A stretch of 64,000 nt of DNA from NCBI RefSeq assembly GCF_025822605.1, contig NZ_JACKTY010000049.1, forward strand, positions 186,001-250,000. The letters run 5' to 3'. Origin of the DNA: Mycolicibacterium komossense (lineage in GTDB: Bacteria > Actinomycetota > Actinomycetes > Mycobacteriales > Mycobacteriaceae). Of this stretch, positions 40,824 through 49,592 are shown piece after piece. Below the pieces are notes generated by a model. The model was not told the origin of the DNA, made no database searches, and saw only the letters and a list, made by a program, of their open reading frames with translations. Positions within the stretch are counted from its first letter, which is position 1. Every line of letters starts with the position of its first letter. The translations under genes were made by a program, and so were the position numbers.

Positions 40824-41675
40824 CTATCGGCCCGGCTTGCGCAGACCCAGCCGTGCCACCGATCGCCGGTTGGGCTGAGCACGCCGGATCGCCCGGCGCT
40901 GTTTCGGTTTCACGTCCCACGTTTCGGGTCGGGCGGCCACCCAGCGCTGGCTGTAGATCGTGAACGGCATGATGCACAAGTAGCCGACGATGATCAGCAG
41001 CACCAGCACATACGGGAACAGCAGAAGCCCGGCGGCTGCTGCCGCGACCAGAATGAGGAGGATCGGTGCCGCGTTCTCGGGGACGGAGATCGCCTTCAGT
41101 GCGATGGTCGGCACCCGGCTGACCAGCAGCGCGGCATTGGCGGCCAGCCATGCGCAGATGAACCAGTGCGACGTCCACCAGCCGTGACCGAACTGCAGCA
41201 TGGCGACCAGCGGGCCGATCGCGCCGACGGCGCCGCATGGTGCGGGCATGCCGGTGAAGAACTCACGGGTGTAGGCGGGCCGGGTGTCATCGTCGAGTAG
41301 CGCGTTGAACCTGGCCAGCCGCAGTACCACGCATACTGCGTAGAGCAATACGAAGATCCAGCCGAGCTGCGAGTCCGGTAGCAGCGTCACGTAGATGACC
41401 AGGGCGGGCGCCACCCCGAAGTTCACCGCGTCGGCCAGCGAGTCGATCTCGGCGCCCATCCGCGACTGGGCGTTGAGCGCGCGGGCGATGCCTCCGTCGA
41501 TACCGTCGAGGATCGCGGCGGCGCCGATCAGAGCCAGTGAGATCCACGGCTTCGCGTCGAGAGCGAACTTGATCGAGGTGAGGCCCGCACAGATGGCCAG
41601 TACCGTCGTCGCGCTCGGCAGGATCCGCAGGCCCCGCGACGGTGGCCGATCGCCGGCGGACTTCGGTTTGGTCAC
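40824..41675 (-). CDS. pssA: CDP-diacylglycerol-serine O-phosphatidyltransferase PssA
   Basis: 283-aa integral membrane enzyme making phosphatidylserine from CDP-DAG and serine. The CDP-alcohol phosphotransferase motif is complete: DGIDGGIARALN ... GAEIDSLAD (Asp-x2-Asp-Gly-x2-Ala-Arg-x8-Gly-x3-Asp-x3-Asp). About seven hydrophobic helices. It overlaps psd by 4 nt, so the two steps to phosphatidylethanolamine are translationally coupled. The C-terminus is strongly basic. Confidence 0.95.
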   Translation of the reverse strand: MTKPKSAGDRPPSRGLRILPSATTVLAICAGLTSIKFALDAKPWISLALIGAAAILDGIDGGIARALNAQSRMGAEIDSLADAVNFGVAPALVIYVTLLPDSQLGWIFVLLYAVCVVLRLARFNALLDDDTRPAYTREFFTGMPAPCGAVGAIGPLVAMLQFGHGWWTSHWFICAWLAANAALLVSRVPTIALKAISVPENAAPILLILVAAAAAGLLLFPYVLVLLIIVGYLCIMPFTIYSQRWVAARPETWDVKPKQRRAIRRAQPNRRSVARLGLRKPGR

Positions 41676-42367
41676 GGGAGCTCGGCGATGACGGTTTCGC
41701 CGGCCACCGCCCGCTGGCCCACGCTGACCAGCAGGTTGGCTCCCTCGGGCAGGTAGGTGTCCAGCCGTGAGCCGAATCGGATCAGGCCGTAGGTGTCACC
41801 GAGCGCGACCTTGTCGCCGACGTTCACATCGCAGACGATGCGCCGGGCGACCAGCCCGGCGATCTGCACCGCGACGACCTCCACACCCTCCGGGCTGCGG
41901 ATGACGACGCTGTTGCGCTCGTTGTCGGCGCTGGCTGAAGGCAGATCGGCGGAGCCGAACAACCCGGGCCGGTGGACGGCGGCGATCACTTCACCGGCGA
42001 TCGGGGCGCGCTGCACGTGAGCGTCGAAAACGGAGAGGAAGATGCTGATCCGAGGTACCGGTTCGGTGCTGCGGCCCAGCTCCGGCGGCGGTACGGCGTT
42101 CTCGATCAGGCACACCTGCCCGTCGGCCGGGGCCACCACCACCCCTGGCCGCGTCGGCGGCACCCGGTGCGGATGACGGAAGAACGCGGCCTGCGCACCC
42201 GCCGACACCAGGCCGACGGTGCGCAGCCATCGGTGATTGCGGCCGGCGGCGGCCAGCGCCAGGCTGGCGCCGACGAACGGCAGGCCGGCCGGATGCATCG
42301 GAGGGACCGTGGAGCGGACCAGCTCCATCAGATGTGAAGCTTCGGACGTGCGGGGGCGTCTGGCCAC
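41672..42367 (-). CDS. psd: Phosphatidylserine decarboxylase Psd
   Basis: 231-aa proenzyme of the short (archaeal-type/PSD-A) class. It self-cleaves to form a pyruvoyl group; the processing site is the Gly-Ser of IRFGSRLD (Ser200). Other family segments: PHRVPPTRPGVVVAPADG, FLSVFDAHVQRAPIAG and ERNSVVIRSPEGVEV. It converts phosphatidylserine to phosphatidylethanolamine. It lies 21 bp downstream of moeA2 and overlaps pssA. Confidence 0.95.
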   Translation of the reverse strand: MARRPRTSEASHLMELVRSTVPPMHPAGLPFVGASLALAAAGRNHRWLRTVGLVSAGAQAAFFRHPHRVPPTRPGVVVAPADGQVCLIENAVPPPELGRSTEPVPRISIFLSVFDAHVQRAPIAGEVIAAVHRPGLFGSADLPSASADNERNSVVIRSPEGVEVVAVQIAGLVARRIVCDVNVGDKVALGDTYGLIRFGSRLDTYLPEGANLLVSVGQRAVAGETVIAELP

Positions 42368-42388
42368 GCGGCCATTCTATGTAGACGA

Positions 42389-43609
42389 CTAGCCCGATAG
42401 GTCCCACACCCGCACGGTTGCGCCCGCGTCGACCTCGGCAACGTCCTCGGGGATCTCCACCAGACAGTTCGCCGATGCGAGCCATCGCAGGTGATGCGAC
42501 GCCGGCGGACCGTAGCTGGTGACCGTACCTGCCTCGGCATCGAGGACACCCCGCCGGAACTGGCGTTTGCCGTGTGGCGAGGTCAACTGCTCGGTCACGA
42601 CGGCGGCCCGCACCGGTCGGTGGGTGCGGGGCAGCGCCATCGCGGCGCGCAGGGCGGGCCGGATGAACACCTCGAAAGACACCAGCGCGCTGACGGGATT
42701 ACCGGGCAGCGTGATGATCGGGACAGCGCCGACATGGCCCGCGCCCTGGGGCATCCCGGGCTGCATTGCCACCTTGACGAACTCGACGGACTGGTCGTCA
42801 CCACCGAGAGCGTCTTTGACCACCTCGTACGCGCCCGCGCTGACCCCGCCGGTGGTGATGATCAGATCCACCCCCGCTTTGTGCGCACCCACGTGTGCTG
42901 CGAGTGCGGCGCGGAACTCCTCGACGTCGTCGCCGGCCATCGGTGCCGCGACGACCTCGCCGCCGGCGTCGCGTACCGCGGCGGCGAGCATCACCGCGTT
43001 GGATTCGTAGATCTGCCCGGGCTCCAACGCTGTTCCGGACGAGACGAGTTCGGTGCCCGTCGACATCACCAGCACCCGCTGACGTGGCCGCACGCTGAGC
43101 TCACCGAGCCCGAGTGCGGCGGCCAAACCCAGCGCCGCCGGGGTGATGACCTGTCCGGCCCGCAACACCGTCGTCCCGGCGGTGACATCCTCGCCGGCGC
43201 GCCGCAGATGCTGGCCCTCGGTCGCGGTGCCGCGGATCTCGACGGTGTCGGTGCCCGCGTCGGTCAGCTCGACGGGGACGACGGCGGTCGCCCCGTCGGG
43301 TAGCGGCGCGCCCGTCATGATGCGGTGTGCGGTACCGGGTTTCAGCGTCAACGCATCGGTGCGACCCGCCGGGATGTCCTCGGCCACCGGCAATGTCACC
43401 GGGTGCTCGGCCGACGTCCCGACTGGAATATCCGAGGCCAATACCGCATACCCGTCCATCGCCGAGTTGTCGAAAACCGGCAGCGACATCGGGGCGGCCA
43501 CATCCGCGGCCAGGACAAGCCCGAGCGTCTCGGATAGCGGCAGCGCCATCGCGGGACGCATCGTGATCAGCCCGGCGACGACCCGCTGGTGTTCTTCGAC
43601 CGTACGCAT
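42389..43609 (-). CDS. moeA2: Molybdopterin molybdenumtransferase MoeA2
   Basis: 406-aa enzyme inserting molybdate into adenylylated molybdopterin. PVFDNSAMDGYAV, GTAHRIMTGAPLPDGATAVVPVE, STGTELV, DLIITTGGVSAGAYEVVKDAL (cut) and TLPGNPVSALVSFEVFIRPAL (cut) are MoeA motifs. Gene order moeA2-psd-pssA-AAA is the M. tuberculosis order, hence the paralogue symbol. No other molybdenum cofactor gene is nearby. Confidence 0.93.
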   Translation of the reverse strand: MRTVEEHQRVVAGLITMRPAMALPLSETLGLVLAADVAAPMSLPVFDNSAMDGYAVLASDIPVGTSAEHPVTLPVAEDIPAGRTDALTLKPGTAHRIMTGAPLPDGATAVVPVELTDAGTDTVEIRGTATEGQHLRRAGEDVTAGTTVLRAGQVITPAALGLAAALGLGELSVRPRQRVLVMSTGTELVSSGTALEPGQIYESNAVMLAAAVRDAGGEVVAAPMAGDDVEEFRAALAAHVGAHKAGVDLIITTGGVSAGAYEVVKDALGGDDQSVEFVKVAMQPGMPQGAGHVGAVPIITLPGNPVSALVSFEVFIRPALRAAMALPRTHRPVRAAVVTEQLTSPHGKRQFRRGVLDAEAGTVTSYGPPASHHLRWLASANCLVEIPEDVAEVDAGATVRVWDLSG

Positions 43610-43619
43610 GTCAGCGCTC

Positions 43620-44543
43620 TCAGACCGGGAACGTGACGCCGGTCAGCTCTTCGGAGACAGTCCAGAGTTTGTCCTGGATGCTCTCGTTGTGCGACTGCGC
43701 GGTCGACTTCACCAGCTTGGGGTTGCCACGCAGTTCCTGAAAGCCGTCGGGCCCGTAGTACTGGCCGCCCTGCACGGCGGGATCTGTGGCCGCGCGCAGC
43801 TGCGGAAGTGCGCCCATCTCCGCGGAGTTGAGCACCAGAGGGGCAATGAGGTTGTAGGCCGGCATCATCCAGCTGGGTGAATGGCGGGTCAGCTCGGTGT
43901 TGGAGACACCGGGGTGGGCGGCTACCGCGATAGTCGGTCCACCTTGAGCAGCGAGCTTGCGCTGAAGTTCATACGCGAACATCAGGTTGGCCAGCTTGGA
44001 CTGCCCGTAAGCGGCGACGCGGTTGTAACTGCGCTCCCACTGAAGATCGTCGAAGTGGATGGCCGCCTGGATCCGGTGGGCGATGCTGGCCACGACGACC
44101 ACCCGGGAACCTGGCACCGGCAACAGGTGGTCCAGGATCAGCCCGGTCAACGCGAAATGGCCGAGATGGTTGGTGCCGAACTGCAGCTCGAAACCGTCCT
44201 TGGTGGTCTGGCGTGGCGAGGGGTACATGACGCCGGCGTTGTTGATCAGCAGGTCGATGCGCGGGTAGGCGGTCTTCAGTTCCTCCGCAGCGGTGCGCAC
44301 CGACTGCAGGGAGCCCAGGTCCAGCGGTTGCACCTTCACATCCGCCCGCGGGCTCAGACCGACGATTTTCGCCGCGGCGGCCCGACCCTTCTCGACGTCG
44401 CGGACCGCGAGCACCACGTGTGCGCCGCGAGCGGCCAGCACCCGCGCGGTTTCATAGCCGAGGCCGGTGTTGGAGCCGGTGACGATGGCTACCCGGCCAC
44501 TCTGATCGGGAACATCGGCTTCGGTCCACTTGTTGGCGGTCAT
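43620..44543 (-). CDS. Short-chain dehydrogenase/reductase (Rv0439c type)
   Basis: 307-aa retinol-dehydrogenase-like SDR. The NAD(P) motif is TGSNTGLGYE, then NNAGVMYP and the catalytic YGQSKLAN (Tyr-x3-Lys). It is closely similar to the SDR at 52588-53517: both share AAHPGVSNTELTRH-type and PDGFQELRGNPK-type segments and nearly the same C-terminus LWTVSEELTGVT(F/Y)P. On the minus strand TATCGT ends 8 nt before the ATG. It lies 10 bp ahead of moeA2. Substrate unknown. Confidence 0.88.
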   Translation of the reverse strand: MTANKWTEADVPDQSGRVAIVTGSNTGLGYETARVLAARGAHVVLAVRDVEKGRAAAAKIVGLSPRADVKVQPLDLGSLQSVRTAAEELKTAYPRIDLLINNAGVMYPSPRQTTKDGFELQFGTNHLGHFALTGLILDHLLPVPGSRVVVVASIAHRIQAAIHFDDLQWERSYNRVAAYGQSKLANLMFAYELQRKLAAQGGPTIAVAAHPGVSNTELTRHSPSWMMPAYNLIAPLVLNSAEMGALPQLRAATDPAVQGGQYYGPDGFQELRGNPKLVKSTAQSHNESIQDKLWTVSEELTGVTFPV

Positions 44544-44570
44544 GGTTCAAAACGATACGGAAGGCATGAC

Positions 44571-45368
44571 ATGGATTTGCAGCTGGCGGGAAAGACGGCG
44601 TTGGTGACGGGGTCGACCGCCGGGATCGGGCTGGCCATCGCGAAGAAGTTGACTGCCGAGGGAGCGCACGTGGTAGTCACCGGCCGCAGCCAGGACAAGC
44701 TGGACTCGGCCGCGGCGGAGGTGGCTGGCCAGATCACACATGTCGGGTCGGTCCAGCAGGTGCTCGCTGATCCGGGGACGGCGGCGGGAGCGGCCACCCT
44801 GATCGCCGCCGTGCCGGACGTCGACATCCTGGTCAACAACCTCGGTATCTACGAAGCAAAGCCCTTCACCGAGATCACCGACGACGACTGGCTCACGATC
44901 TTCGAGGTGAACGTTCTCAGCGGTGTGCGGCTGTCCCGGCATTACTTTCCCCGGATGCTCGACCGGGATTGGGGCCGAGTCATCTTCATCGCCAGCGAGA
45001 GTGCCTTGATGCCGCCCGGCGAGATGATCCATTACGGGATGACCAAGACCGCCCAGCTGGCGATCTCGCGCGGCCTGGCCGAGCAGACGACGGGCACCGG
45101 CGTCACGGTCAACTCGGTGATGCCCGGCCCGACGCGTTCGGAGGGGATCGTCGAGTTCATCCGGTCGGTCGTCGACGATAAGGACGCGCCCGAGCCCGAG
45201 CGGGAGGCCGCCTTCTTCGAGAAAGCCCGGCCGGGATCGTTGATCCGGCGGTTGATCGAAGCCGACGAGATCGGTTCGCTGGTCGCCTATCTGGCCAGTC
45301 CACTGTCCGCGGTCACCAATGGTGCGGCCATCCGGGCTGAGGGTGGGCTGGTCCCGACTATCGCCTGA
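44571..45368 (+). CDS. Short-chain dehydrogenase/reductase
   Basis: 265-aa classical SDR. TGSTAGIGLA is the cofactor loop, NNLGIYE replaces the more common NNAG, and the active site is YGMTKTAQ with Ser in IASESALMPPG. ATG at 44571 has GGAAGG 6-7 nt upstream. Its TGA stop lies inside the first unit of a 57-bp tandem repeat. It diverges from the Rv0439c-type SDR and opens the block that separates that gene from groEL2. Confidence 0.88.
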   Translation: MDLQLAGKTALVTGSTAGIGLAIAKKLTAEGAHVVVTGRSQDKLDSAAAEVAGQITHVGSVQQVLADPGTAAGAATLIAAVPDVDILVNNLGIYEAKPFTEITDDDWLTIFEVNVLSGVRLSRHYFPRMLDRDWGRVIFIASESALMPPGEMIHYGMTKTAQLAISRGLAEQTTGTGVTVNSVMPGPTRSEGIVEFIRSVVDDKDAPEPEREAAFFEKARPGSLIRRLIEADEIGSLVAYLASPLSAVTNGAAIRAEGGLVPTIA

Positions 45369-45484
45369 CGACCGATGCGGGCGAGGAACGAGCCCGAGGA
45401 GGAGTGGGCAATGTGTGGCGCCTGACGACCGATGCGGGCGAGGAACGAGCCCGAGGAGGAGTGGGCAATGTGTGGTGCCTGACG
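45363..45484 (+). repeat. 57-bp tandem repeat, two full units plus the start of a third (MIRU-like)
   Basis: Units begin at 45363, 45420 and 45477, a period of exactly 57 bp (19 codons). The two full units differ by one base at the junction. Each contains GACGACCGATGCGGGCGAGG, then AACGAGCCCGAGGAGGAGTG and GGCAATGTGTGG. The SDR stop codon lies in the first unit and is repeated in the second, a placement typical of MIRUs. Confidence 0.85.
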
Positions 45485-45497
45485 GCAGCATGAACCT

Positions 45498-45998
45498 ATG
45501 ACTGCACCGCGGCTCGTCGCTCTGGTGGACCCTGCGCACCGGGCGAGCCGGCGGGCTCCGATGGCGTGGGCGGTTGAGGCGGCGATCCCGTGGTGTGTCA
45601 TCGCCGGTGCGCAGTTGATCTGGTTGGCAGTCGGTCAGCGTTGGCTGTGGATGCACGGTGCGGCCGCCGGGCTGACTGTGCTCGGTGCGGTGATCAGCAT
45701 CGGGGTGGTGCCGCGCTGGCGCTATCGCGTGCATCGGTGGGAGGTCAGCGCGCATGCCGTCTACACCAGGACGGGCTGGCTGGTGCAAGAGCGGCGGATC
45801 GCCCCGATTTCGCGGGTGCAGACCGTCGACACCTACCGTGGCCCGCTTGACCGGCTGTTCGGCCTGGCCAATGTCACTGTGACGACGGCATCTTCGGCCG
45901 GCGCGGTGCGGATCGTGGCGTTGGATTCGGCGGTCGCCGACGATGTGGCGGCGTGGTTGACCGATATCGCGGCCAGCACCACCGACGAAGGAACATGA
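45498..45998 (+). CDS. PH-domain (bPH2) membrane protein, YdbS-like
   Basis: 166-aa protein with two N-terminal helices (AIPWCVIAGAQLIWLAV, AAAGLTVLGAVISIGVVP) and one bacterial PH-like domain whose RYRVHRWEVSAHAVYTRTGW and ERRIAPISRVQTVDTYRGPLDRLFGLANVTV (cut) match YdbS. The stop overlaps the next gene's ATG, so the pair is co-translated like B. subtilis ydbS-ydbT, where the homologues protect against certain bacteriocins. That role is not shown here. Upstream is the 57-bp repeat; no clear promoter is seen. Confidence 0.85.
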   Translation: MTAPRLVALVDPAHRASRRAPMAWAVEAAIPWCVIAGAQLIWLAVGQRWLWMHGAAAGLTVLGAVISIGVVPRWRYRVHRWEVSAHAVYTRTGWLVQERRIAPISRVQTVDTYRGPLDRLFGLANVTVTTASSAGAVRIVALDSAVADDVAAWLTDIAASTTDEGT

Positions 45999-47473
45999 CC
46001 GGCTACCCGGGCACCCCGCCACCGGACTGGCTGCGGCTGAGTCCCCGGATGCTGCTGGTGCATCCGGTGCATGAGGTGCTACGCCAGGTGCCGTTGTTGG
46101 TGGGGTCGATCGTGTTGGGCTCGGCGACGAACAACCCGCTGTGGTCACTGCTGGGGCTGGCCGTGATCATCGGGCTGGGTATTGCGCGCTGGTTCACCAC
46201 CGCTTACCGGATCGACGCCGACGACGTGCAACTGCGCTCCGGCGTGCTGAAGCGCAATGTGCTTTCGGTGCCGCGCAACCGGATCCGCTCGGTGCAGACC
46301 GATGCGCGACTACTGCACCGCCTTCTCGGCTTGACGGTGTTGCGTGTCAGCACGGGTCAGGAAGGCAAGGGTGACAACAGCTTTGAGCTGGATGCGGTCC
46401 AGGTCGACGAGGTGTCGCGATTGCGCGCTATCTTGTTGGCCACCGCGGTGCCGGGTAGCCCGACGGCCCAAGCTGCCGGGACTCAACTGGCCCGGTGGGC
46501 ACCGACGTGGTTGCGCTACAGCCCACTGAGCTTCTCGGGGCTGGTGATGATCGCCGCCGTTGTCGGGCTGTTCTACCAAGCTGGGTTCGGACCACGATTG
46601 CGGCGCACGCAGATTGCGGAGTCGGGTCTGGACGCCGCGCAACGGTTCGGGTTTGCCGCCACCGCCGTGGTGGTGACAGTGGTGATCGTGCTGGCCTCGG
46701 TGCTCCTCGCGGTCGTCCGCTCGCTGGTCACCTTCGGCAATTTGGTCCTGACCCGCCGGCCAGGCCCAGGTGGTCACACCCTGCACCTTCGGCACGGGTT
46801 GGTGCGGGTGCGGGAGCGCACCTTCGACATGCGCCGGTTGCGCGGCGGAACCCTGCGTGAGCCACTGCTGGTACGAGCGCTCGGTGGTGCCCGACTCGAC
46901 GCCGTGATGACGGGAGTCAACGGGGTGGGGGAGTCGTCGTTGCTGCTGCCGCCGTGCCCGGCCGACACCGCGGCGCGCGTCTTGACCGAGCTGATCGACG
47001 GCGCCGACGCCGTCGCTGCACCACTGCGCCCGCACGGGCCGGCGGCCGCGCGGCGGCGTTGGACCCGCGCGCTGACGGTGCCCGCGGTGGTCGCCCTTGG
47101 GCTGGTGGCAGTGGACCTGTGGTCAGGGGTGCCGCTGTGGGTCTGGCCGGCCGTGGCGTTGTTGACGGGCTGTTGCGCGGCGCTGGCCGCCGACCGGGTG
47201 CGCGCTCTCGGTCACCGCGTCGACGGCGACTGGCTGGTCGCCCGCAGCGGCAGCGTGGAACGCCGGCGGGATTGCATCGCAGGAGCCGGCGTCATCGGCT
47301 GGACCGTCCGTCAGACGTTCTTCCAGCGCCGGGCGGGGGTGGCCACGTTGGTGGCGGCCACGGCGGCGGGGACCAAACGCTACGAGGTGCTGGACATCCC
47401 GGTGGAATTGGCGTGGGCGGTGGCCGCGGAGGCGTCACCGTGGGTGAAAAACTGTGCTTGGTCGGTCAAATAG
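45995..47473 (+). CDS. Tandem PH-domain (bPH2) membrane protein, YdbT-like
   Basis: 492-aa protein with three repeats of a helix pair plus PH-like domain: YRIDADDVQLRSGVLKRNVLSVPRNRIRSVQTD (cut), LRHGLVRVRERTFDMRRLRG and VARSGSVERRRDCIAGAGVIGW. Each has the 'arginine after beta strand' pattern of bPH2. ATG at 45995 overlaps the YdbS-like stop (ATGA). The longer open frame to 45953 is inside that gene. Function unknown; envelope scaffold or defence inferred from distant relatives. Confidence 0.85.
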   Translation: MTGYPGTPPPDWLRLSPRMLLVHPVHEVLRQVPLLVGSIVLGSATNNPLWSLLGLAVIIGLGIARWFTTAYRIDADDVQLRSGVLKRNVLSVPRNRIRSVQTDARLLHRLLGLTVLRVSTGQEGKGDNSFELDAVQVDEVSRLRAILLATAVPGSPTAQAAGTQLARWAPTWLRYSPLSFSGLVMIAAVVGLFYQAGFGPRLRRTQIAESGLDAAQRFGFAATAVVVTVVIVLASVLLAVVRSLVTFGNLVLTRRPGPGGHTLHLRHGLVRVRERTFDMRRLRGGTLREPLLVRALGGARLDAVMTGVNGVGESSLLLPPCPADTAARVLTELIDGADAVAAPLRPHGPAAARRRWTRALTVPAVVALGLVAVDLWSGVPLWVWPAVALLTGCCAALAADRVRALGHRVDGDWLVARSGSVERRRDCIAGAGVIGWTVRQTFFQRRAGVATLVAATAAGTKRYEVLDIPVELAWAVAAEASPWVKNCAWSVK

Positions 47474-47532
47474 CGCTTTGTTAGATGGCTCCCCCAAGTT
47501 GCGCACGAACCTCGTGCGTTTACTGTCGCACC

Positions 47533-48348
47533 ATGGCGACCGGTGGAGTGCTCTTCGACATCGACGGTGTCCTGGTGACCTCGTGGAAACCGATAGCGGG
47601 TGCGCGAGAAACCCTGCGCACTCTGGCCGACCATCAGATCGCCCGGTCCTATCTGACGAACACCACCACGAAGACCCGCACGCAGATCGCCGGCTTGCTC
47701 ACCGACGCCGGCATGGACGTCACCCCGGACGAGGTGATCACCGCCGCCGTGCTGACCGCGGACTTCGTCCGTGACCGATATCCCGATGCCCACTGCTTCC
47801 TGGTGAACAGCGGCGTGATCGCCGACGATATGCCAGGCATCGACCTGGTCTCCTCGGTCGACACGCGCGGCGGGCCCATGCCGCAGACACCCGATGTGGT
47901 GCTGCTCGGCGGCGCCGGTCCGGAATATGACCATGTCACCCTGTCGTGGGTCTACGACTGGATGGCCCAGGGCGTACCCGTCGTCGCCATGCACCGCAGT
48001 ACCTCGTGGACGACCACCGAGGGCCTTCGGATCGATACCGGCTTGTATCTGCTTGGGATGGAAGAAGTCTCGGGCCGCAAGGCCACTGCGGTCGGCAAGC
48101 CCGCACCGGAGGGCTTCCTGGCGTCGGCGGCACGCCTCGGCGTCGAGCCCGACGAGATGTACATGGTCGGTGACGATCTCAACAACGACGTGCTGGCCGG
48201 GCAGGTGGTCGGAATGACCGGAGTGTTGGTCCGCACCGGCAAATTCCGGCAGGACACGTTGGACCGTTGGGCCGCTGACGAATTCGCTATGCAGCCCAAC
48301 AACGTCATCGACTCGGTGGCGGAGCTGCCGGAGCTGCTGGGGCTCTAA
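47533..48348 (+). CDS. HAD-IIA family hydrolase (LHPP/NagD-like)
   Basis: 271-aa phosphatase-fold protein. Motif I FDIDGVLVTS carries the nucleophile Asp and the acid Asp, motif II is YLTNTTTKT, motif III Lys lies in AVGKPAPEGF, and motif IV is MVGDDLNNDV. The class IIA cap lies between. Substrate unknown. ATG at 47533 follows TACTGT (47521-47526) by 6 nt: probably leaderless; an in-frame ATG at 47485 precedes this promoter. Overlaps the convergent M20 gene by 4 bp. Confidence 0.88.
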   Translation: MATGGVLFDIDGVLVTSWKPIAGARETLRTLADHQIARSYLTNTTTKTRTQIAGLLTDAGMDVTPDEVITAAVLTADFVRDRYPDAHCFLVNSGVIADDMPGIDLVSSVDTRGGPMPQTPDVVLLGGAGPEYDHVTLSWVYDWMAQGVPVVAMHRSTSWTTTEGLRIDTGLYLLGMEEVSGRKATAVGKPAPEGFLASAARLGVEPDEMYMVGDDLNNDVLAGQVVGMTGVLVRTGKFRQDTLDRWAADEFAMQPNNVIDSVAELPELLGL

Positions 48349-49583
48349 CCCTCACCCAGCCAGGTCAACGCGGCTGTCGTCAGGGCCTGCACGCCGGTGG
48401 TCAACGTCGGTTCGATCTCCGGGGCGAACTCGGGGGAGTGATTACCGGGTGGCAGGTGCCCGGCGCTGACCGCCGTGGCGAATACGTCCGCGTCGACCCC
48501 GCCCCAGAACCAGAAGACCGTGGGGACACCGAGCAGGTCACCGTACAACCCGACATCCTCACTGGCCGCCAGCTGCGGAATCGGTATCACCCGCTCGATG
48601 CCGAAAGCCTTTTCGAACGCCGCCACCGTCGTCGCGGTCGCCGCGGGGTCGCTGATCAGCACCGGGGCACTGACATTCCAGTCGAAATCCGGCGCTTTCG
48701 GGGAGCCGCTCGCTGCTGCCTCGGCCCGCACGATGCGCTCGATCGCGGCCCTGACCTGTTCGCGAATCAGCGGCGTGTAGGTCCGCACGTTGATGCCGAG
48801 CTGTGCGGTAGCCGGGATGATGTTCTCCTTGGTGCCGGCCTGCAGACGTCCGACGGTGACGACGGCTCGTTCGCTGGGTGCGACCTCGCGGGCCACGATG
48901 CCCTGCAGCCGCACCACGACCGAGGCGGCCATCAGCACGGGGTCGATCGTGTTCTCGGGCTGCGAGCCGTGTCCGCCGCGGCCGTGCAGCGTGACCTGCA
49001 CCGAATCGGCGGCGGCCATCATCGGTCCCTGCCCGTAGCCGATCACCCCGGCGGGCAGCGGCCCGACGTGCTGGCCCAGCACGATGCTCGGACGGGGAAA
49101 TCGGTCGAAGAGGCCGTCGTCGATCATCGCCTGAGCGCCGCTGGCCAACTCCTCGGCCGGCTGGAAAATTGCGACGATCGTGCCGGACCATTGCGTGCGC
49201 TGAACCGACAACGATTGCAGCGCCCCGACCAGACAGGTGACATGCATGTCGTGGCCGCACGCGTGAGCGACCGGCTGCTCCTTGCCGGAAGGGTCGACGG
49301 TCACCTTGGTGCTGGCATAGGGCAGCCCGGTGTCTTCGGCGATCGGTAGCGCGTCCATGTCGGCGCGCAGCATCACCACCGGGCCGTCGCCGTTGCGCAG
49401 GACTACGACCACGCCGGTGCCGCCGACCCCCGTTGTTATCTCAAAACCCTTGTCCGCCAACGCATCAACCACGCGCGCGGCGGTCCGGTGTTCCTGTAGT
49501 GACAGCTCGGGGTCGTTGTGCAACTGCCGGTACAGCTCGGCGAGTGTCTTCTCGGTTTCGGTATCGAACTTCACCGCGGTCAT
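48345..49583 (-). CDS. M20-family amidohydrolase (peptidase M20D)
   Basis: 412-aa metal-dependent amidohydrolase. AHACGHDMH gives the metal ligands Cys/His, FQPAEELASGA the catalytic and bridging Glu, and LHGRGGHGSQPE the dimerisation-lid His. This subgroup hydrolyses N-acyl amino acids or related amides (AmiA/AmiB-like in mycobacteria). No signal peptide. Lies 9 bp behind the cutinase gene, so co-transcription is possible. Substrate not predictable. Confidence 0.88.
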   Translation of the reverse strand: MTAVKFDTETEKTLAELYRQLHNDPELSLQEHRTAARVVDALADKGFEITTGVGGTGVVVVLRNGDGPVVMLRADMDALPIAEDTGLPYASTKVTVDPSGKEQPVAHACGHDMHVTCLVGALQSLSVQRTQWSGTIVAIFQPAEELASGAQAMIDDGLFDRFPRPSIVLGQHVGPLPAGVIGYGQGPMMAAADSVQVTLHGRGGHGSQPENTIDPVLMAASVVVRLQGIVAREVAPSERAVVTVGRLQAGTKENIIPATAQLGINVRTYTPLIREQVRAAIERIVRAEAAASGSPKAPDFDWNVSAPVLISDPAATATTVAAFEKAFGIERVIPIPQLAASEDVGLYGDLLGVPTVFWFWGGVDADVFATAVSAGHLPPGNHSPEFAPEIEPTLTTGVQALTTAALTWLGEG

Positions 49584-49592
49584 GCCAGTCAG

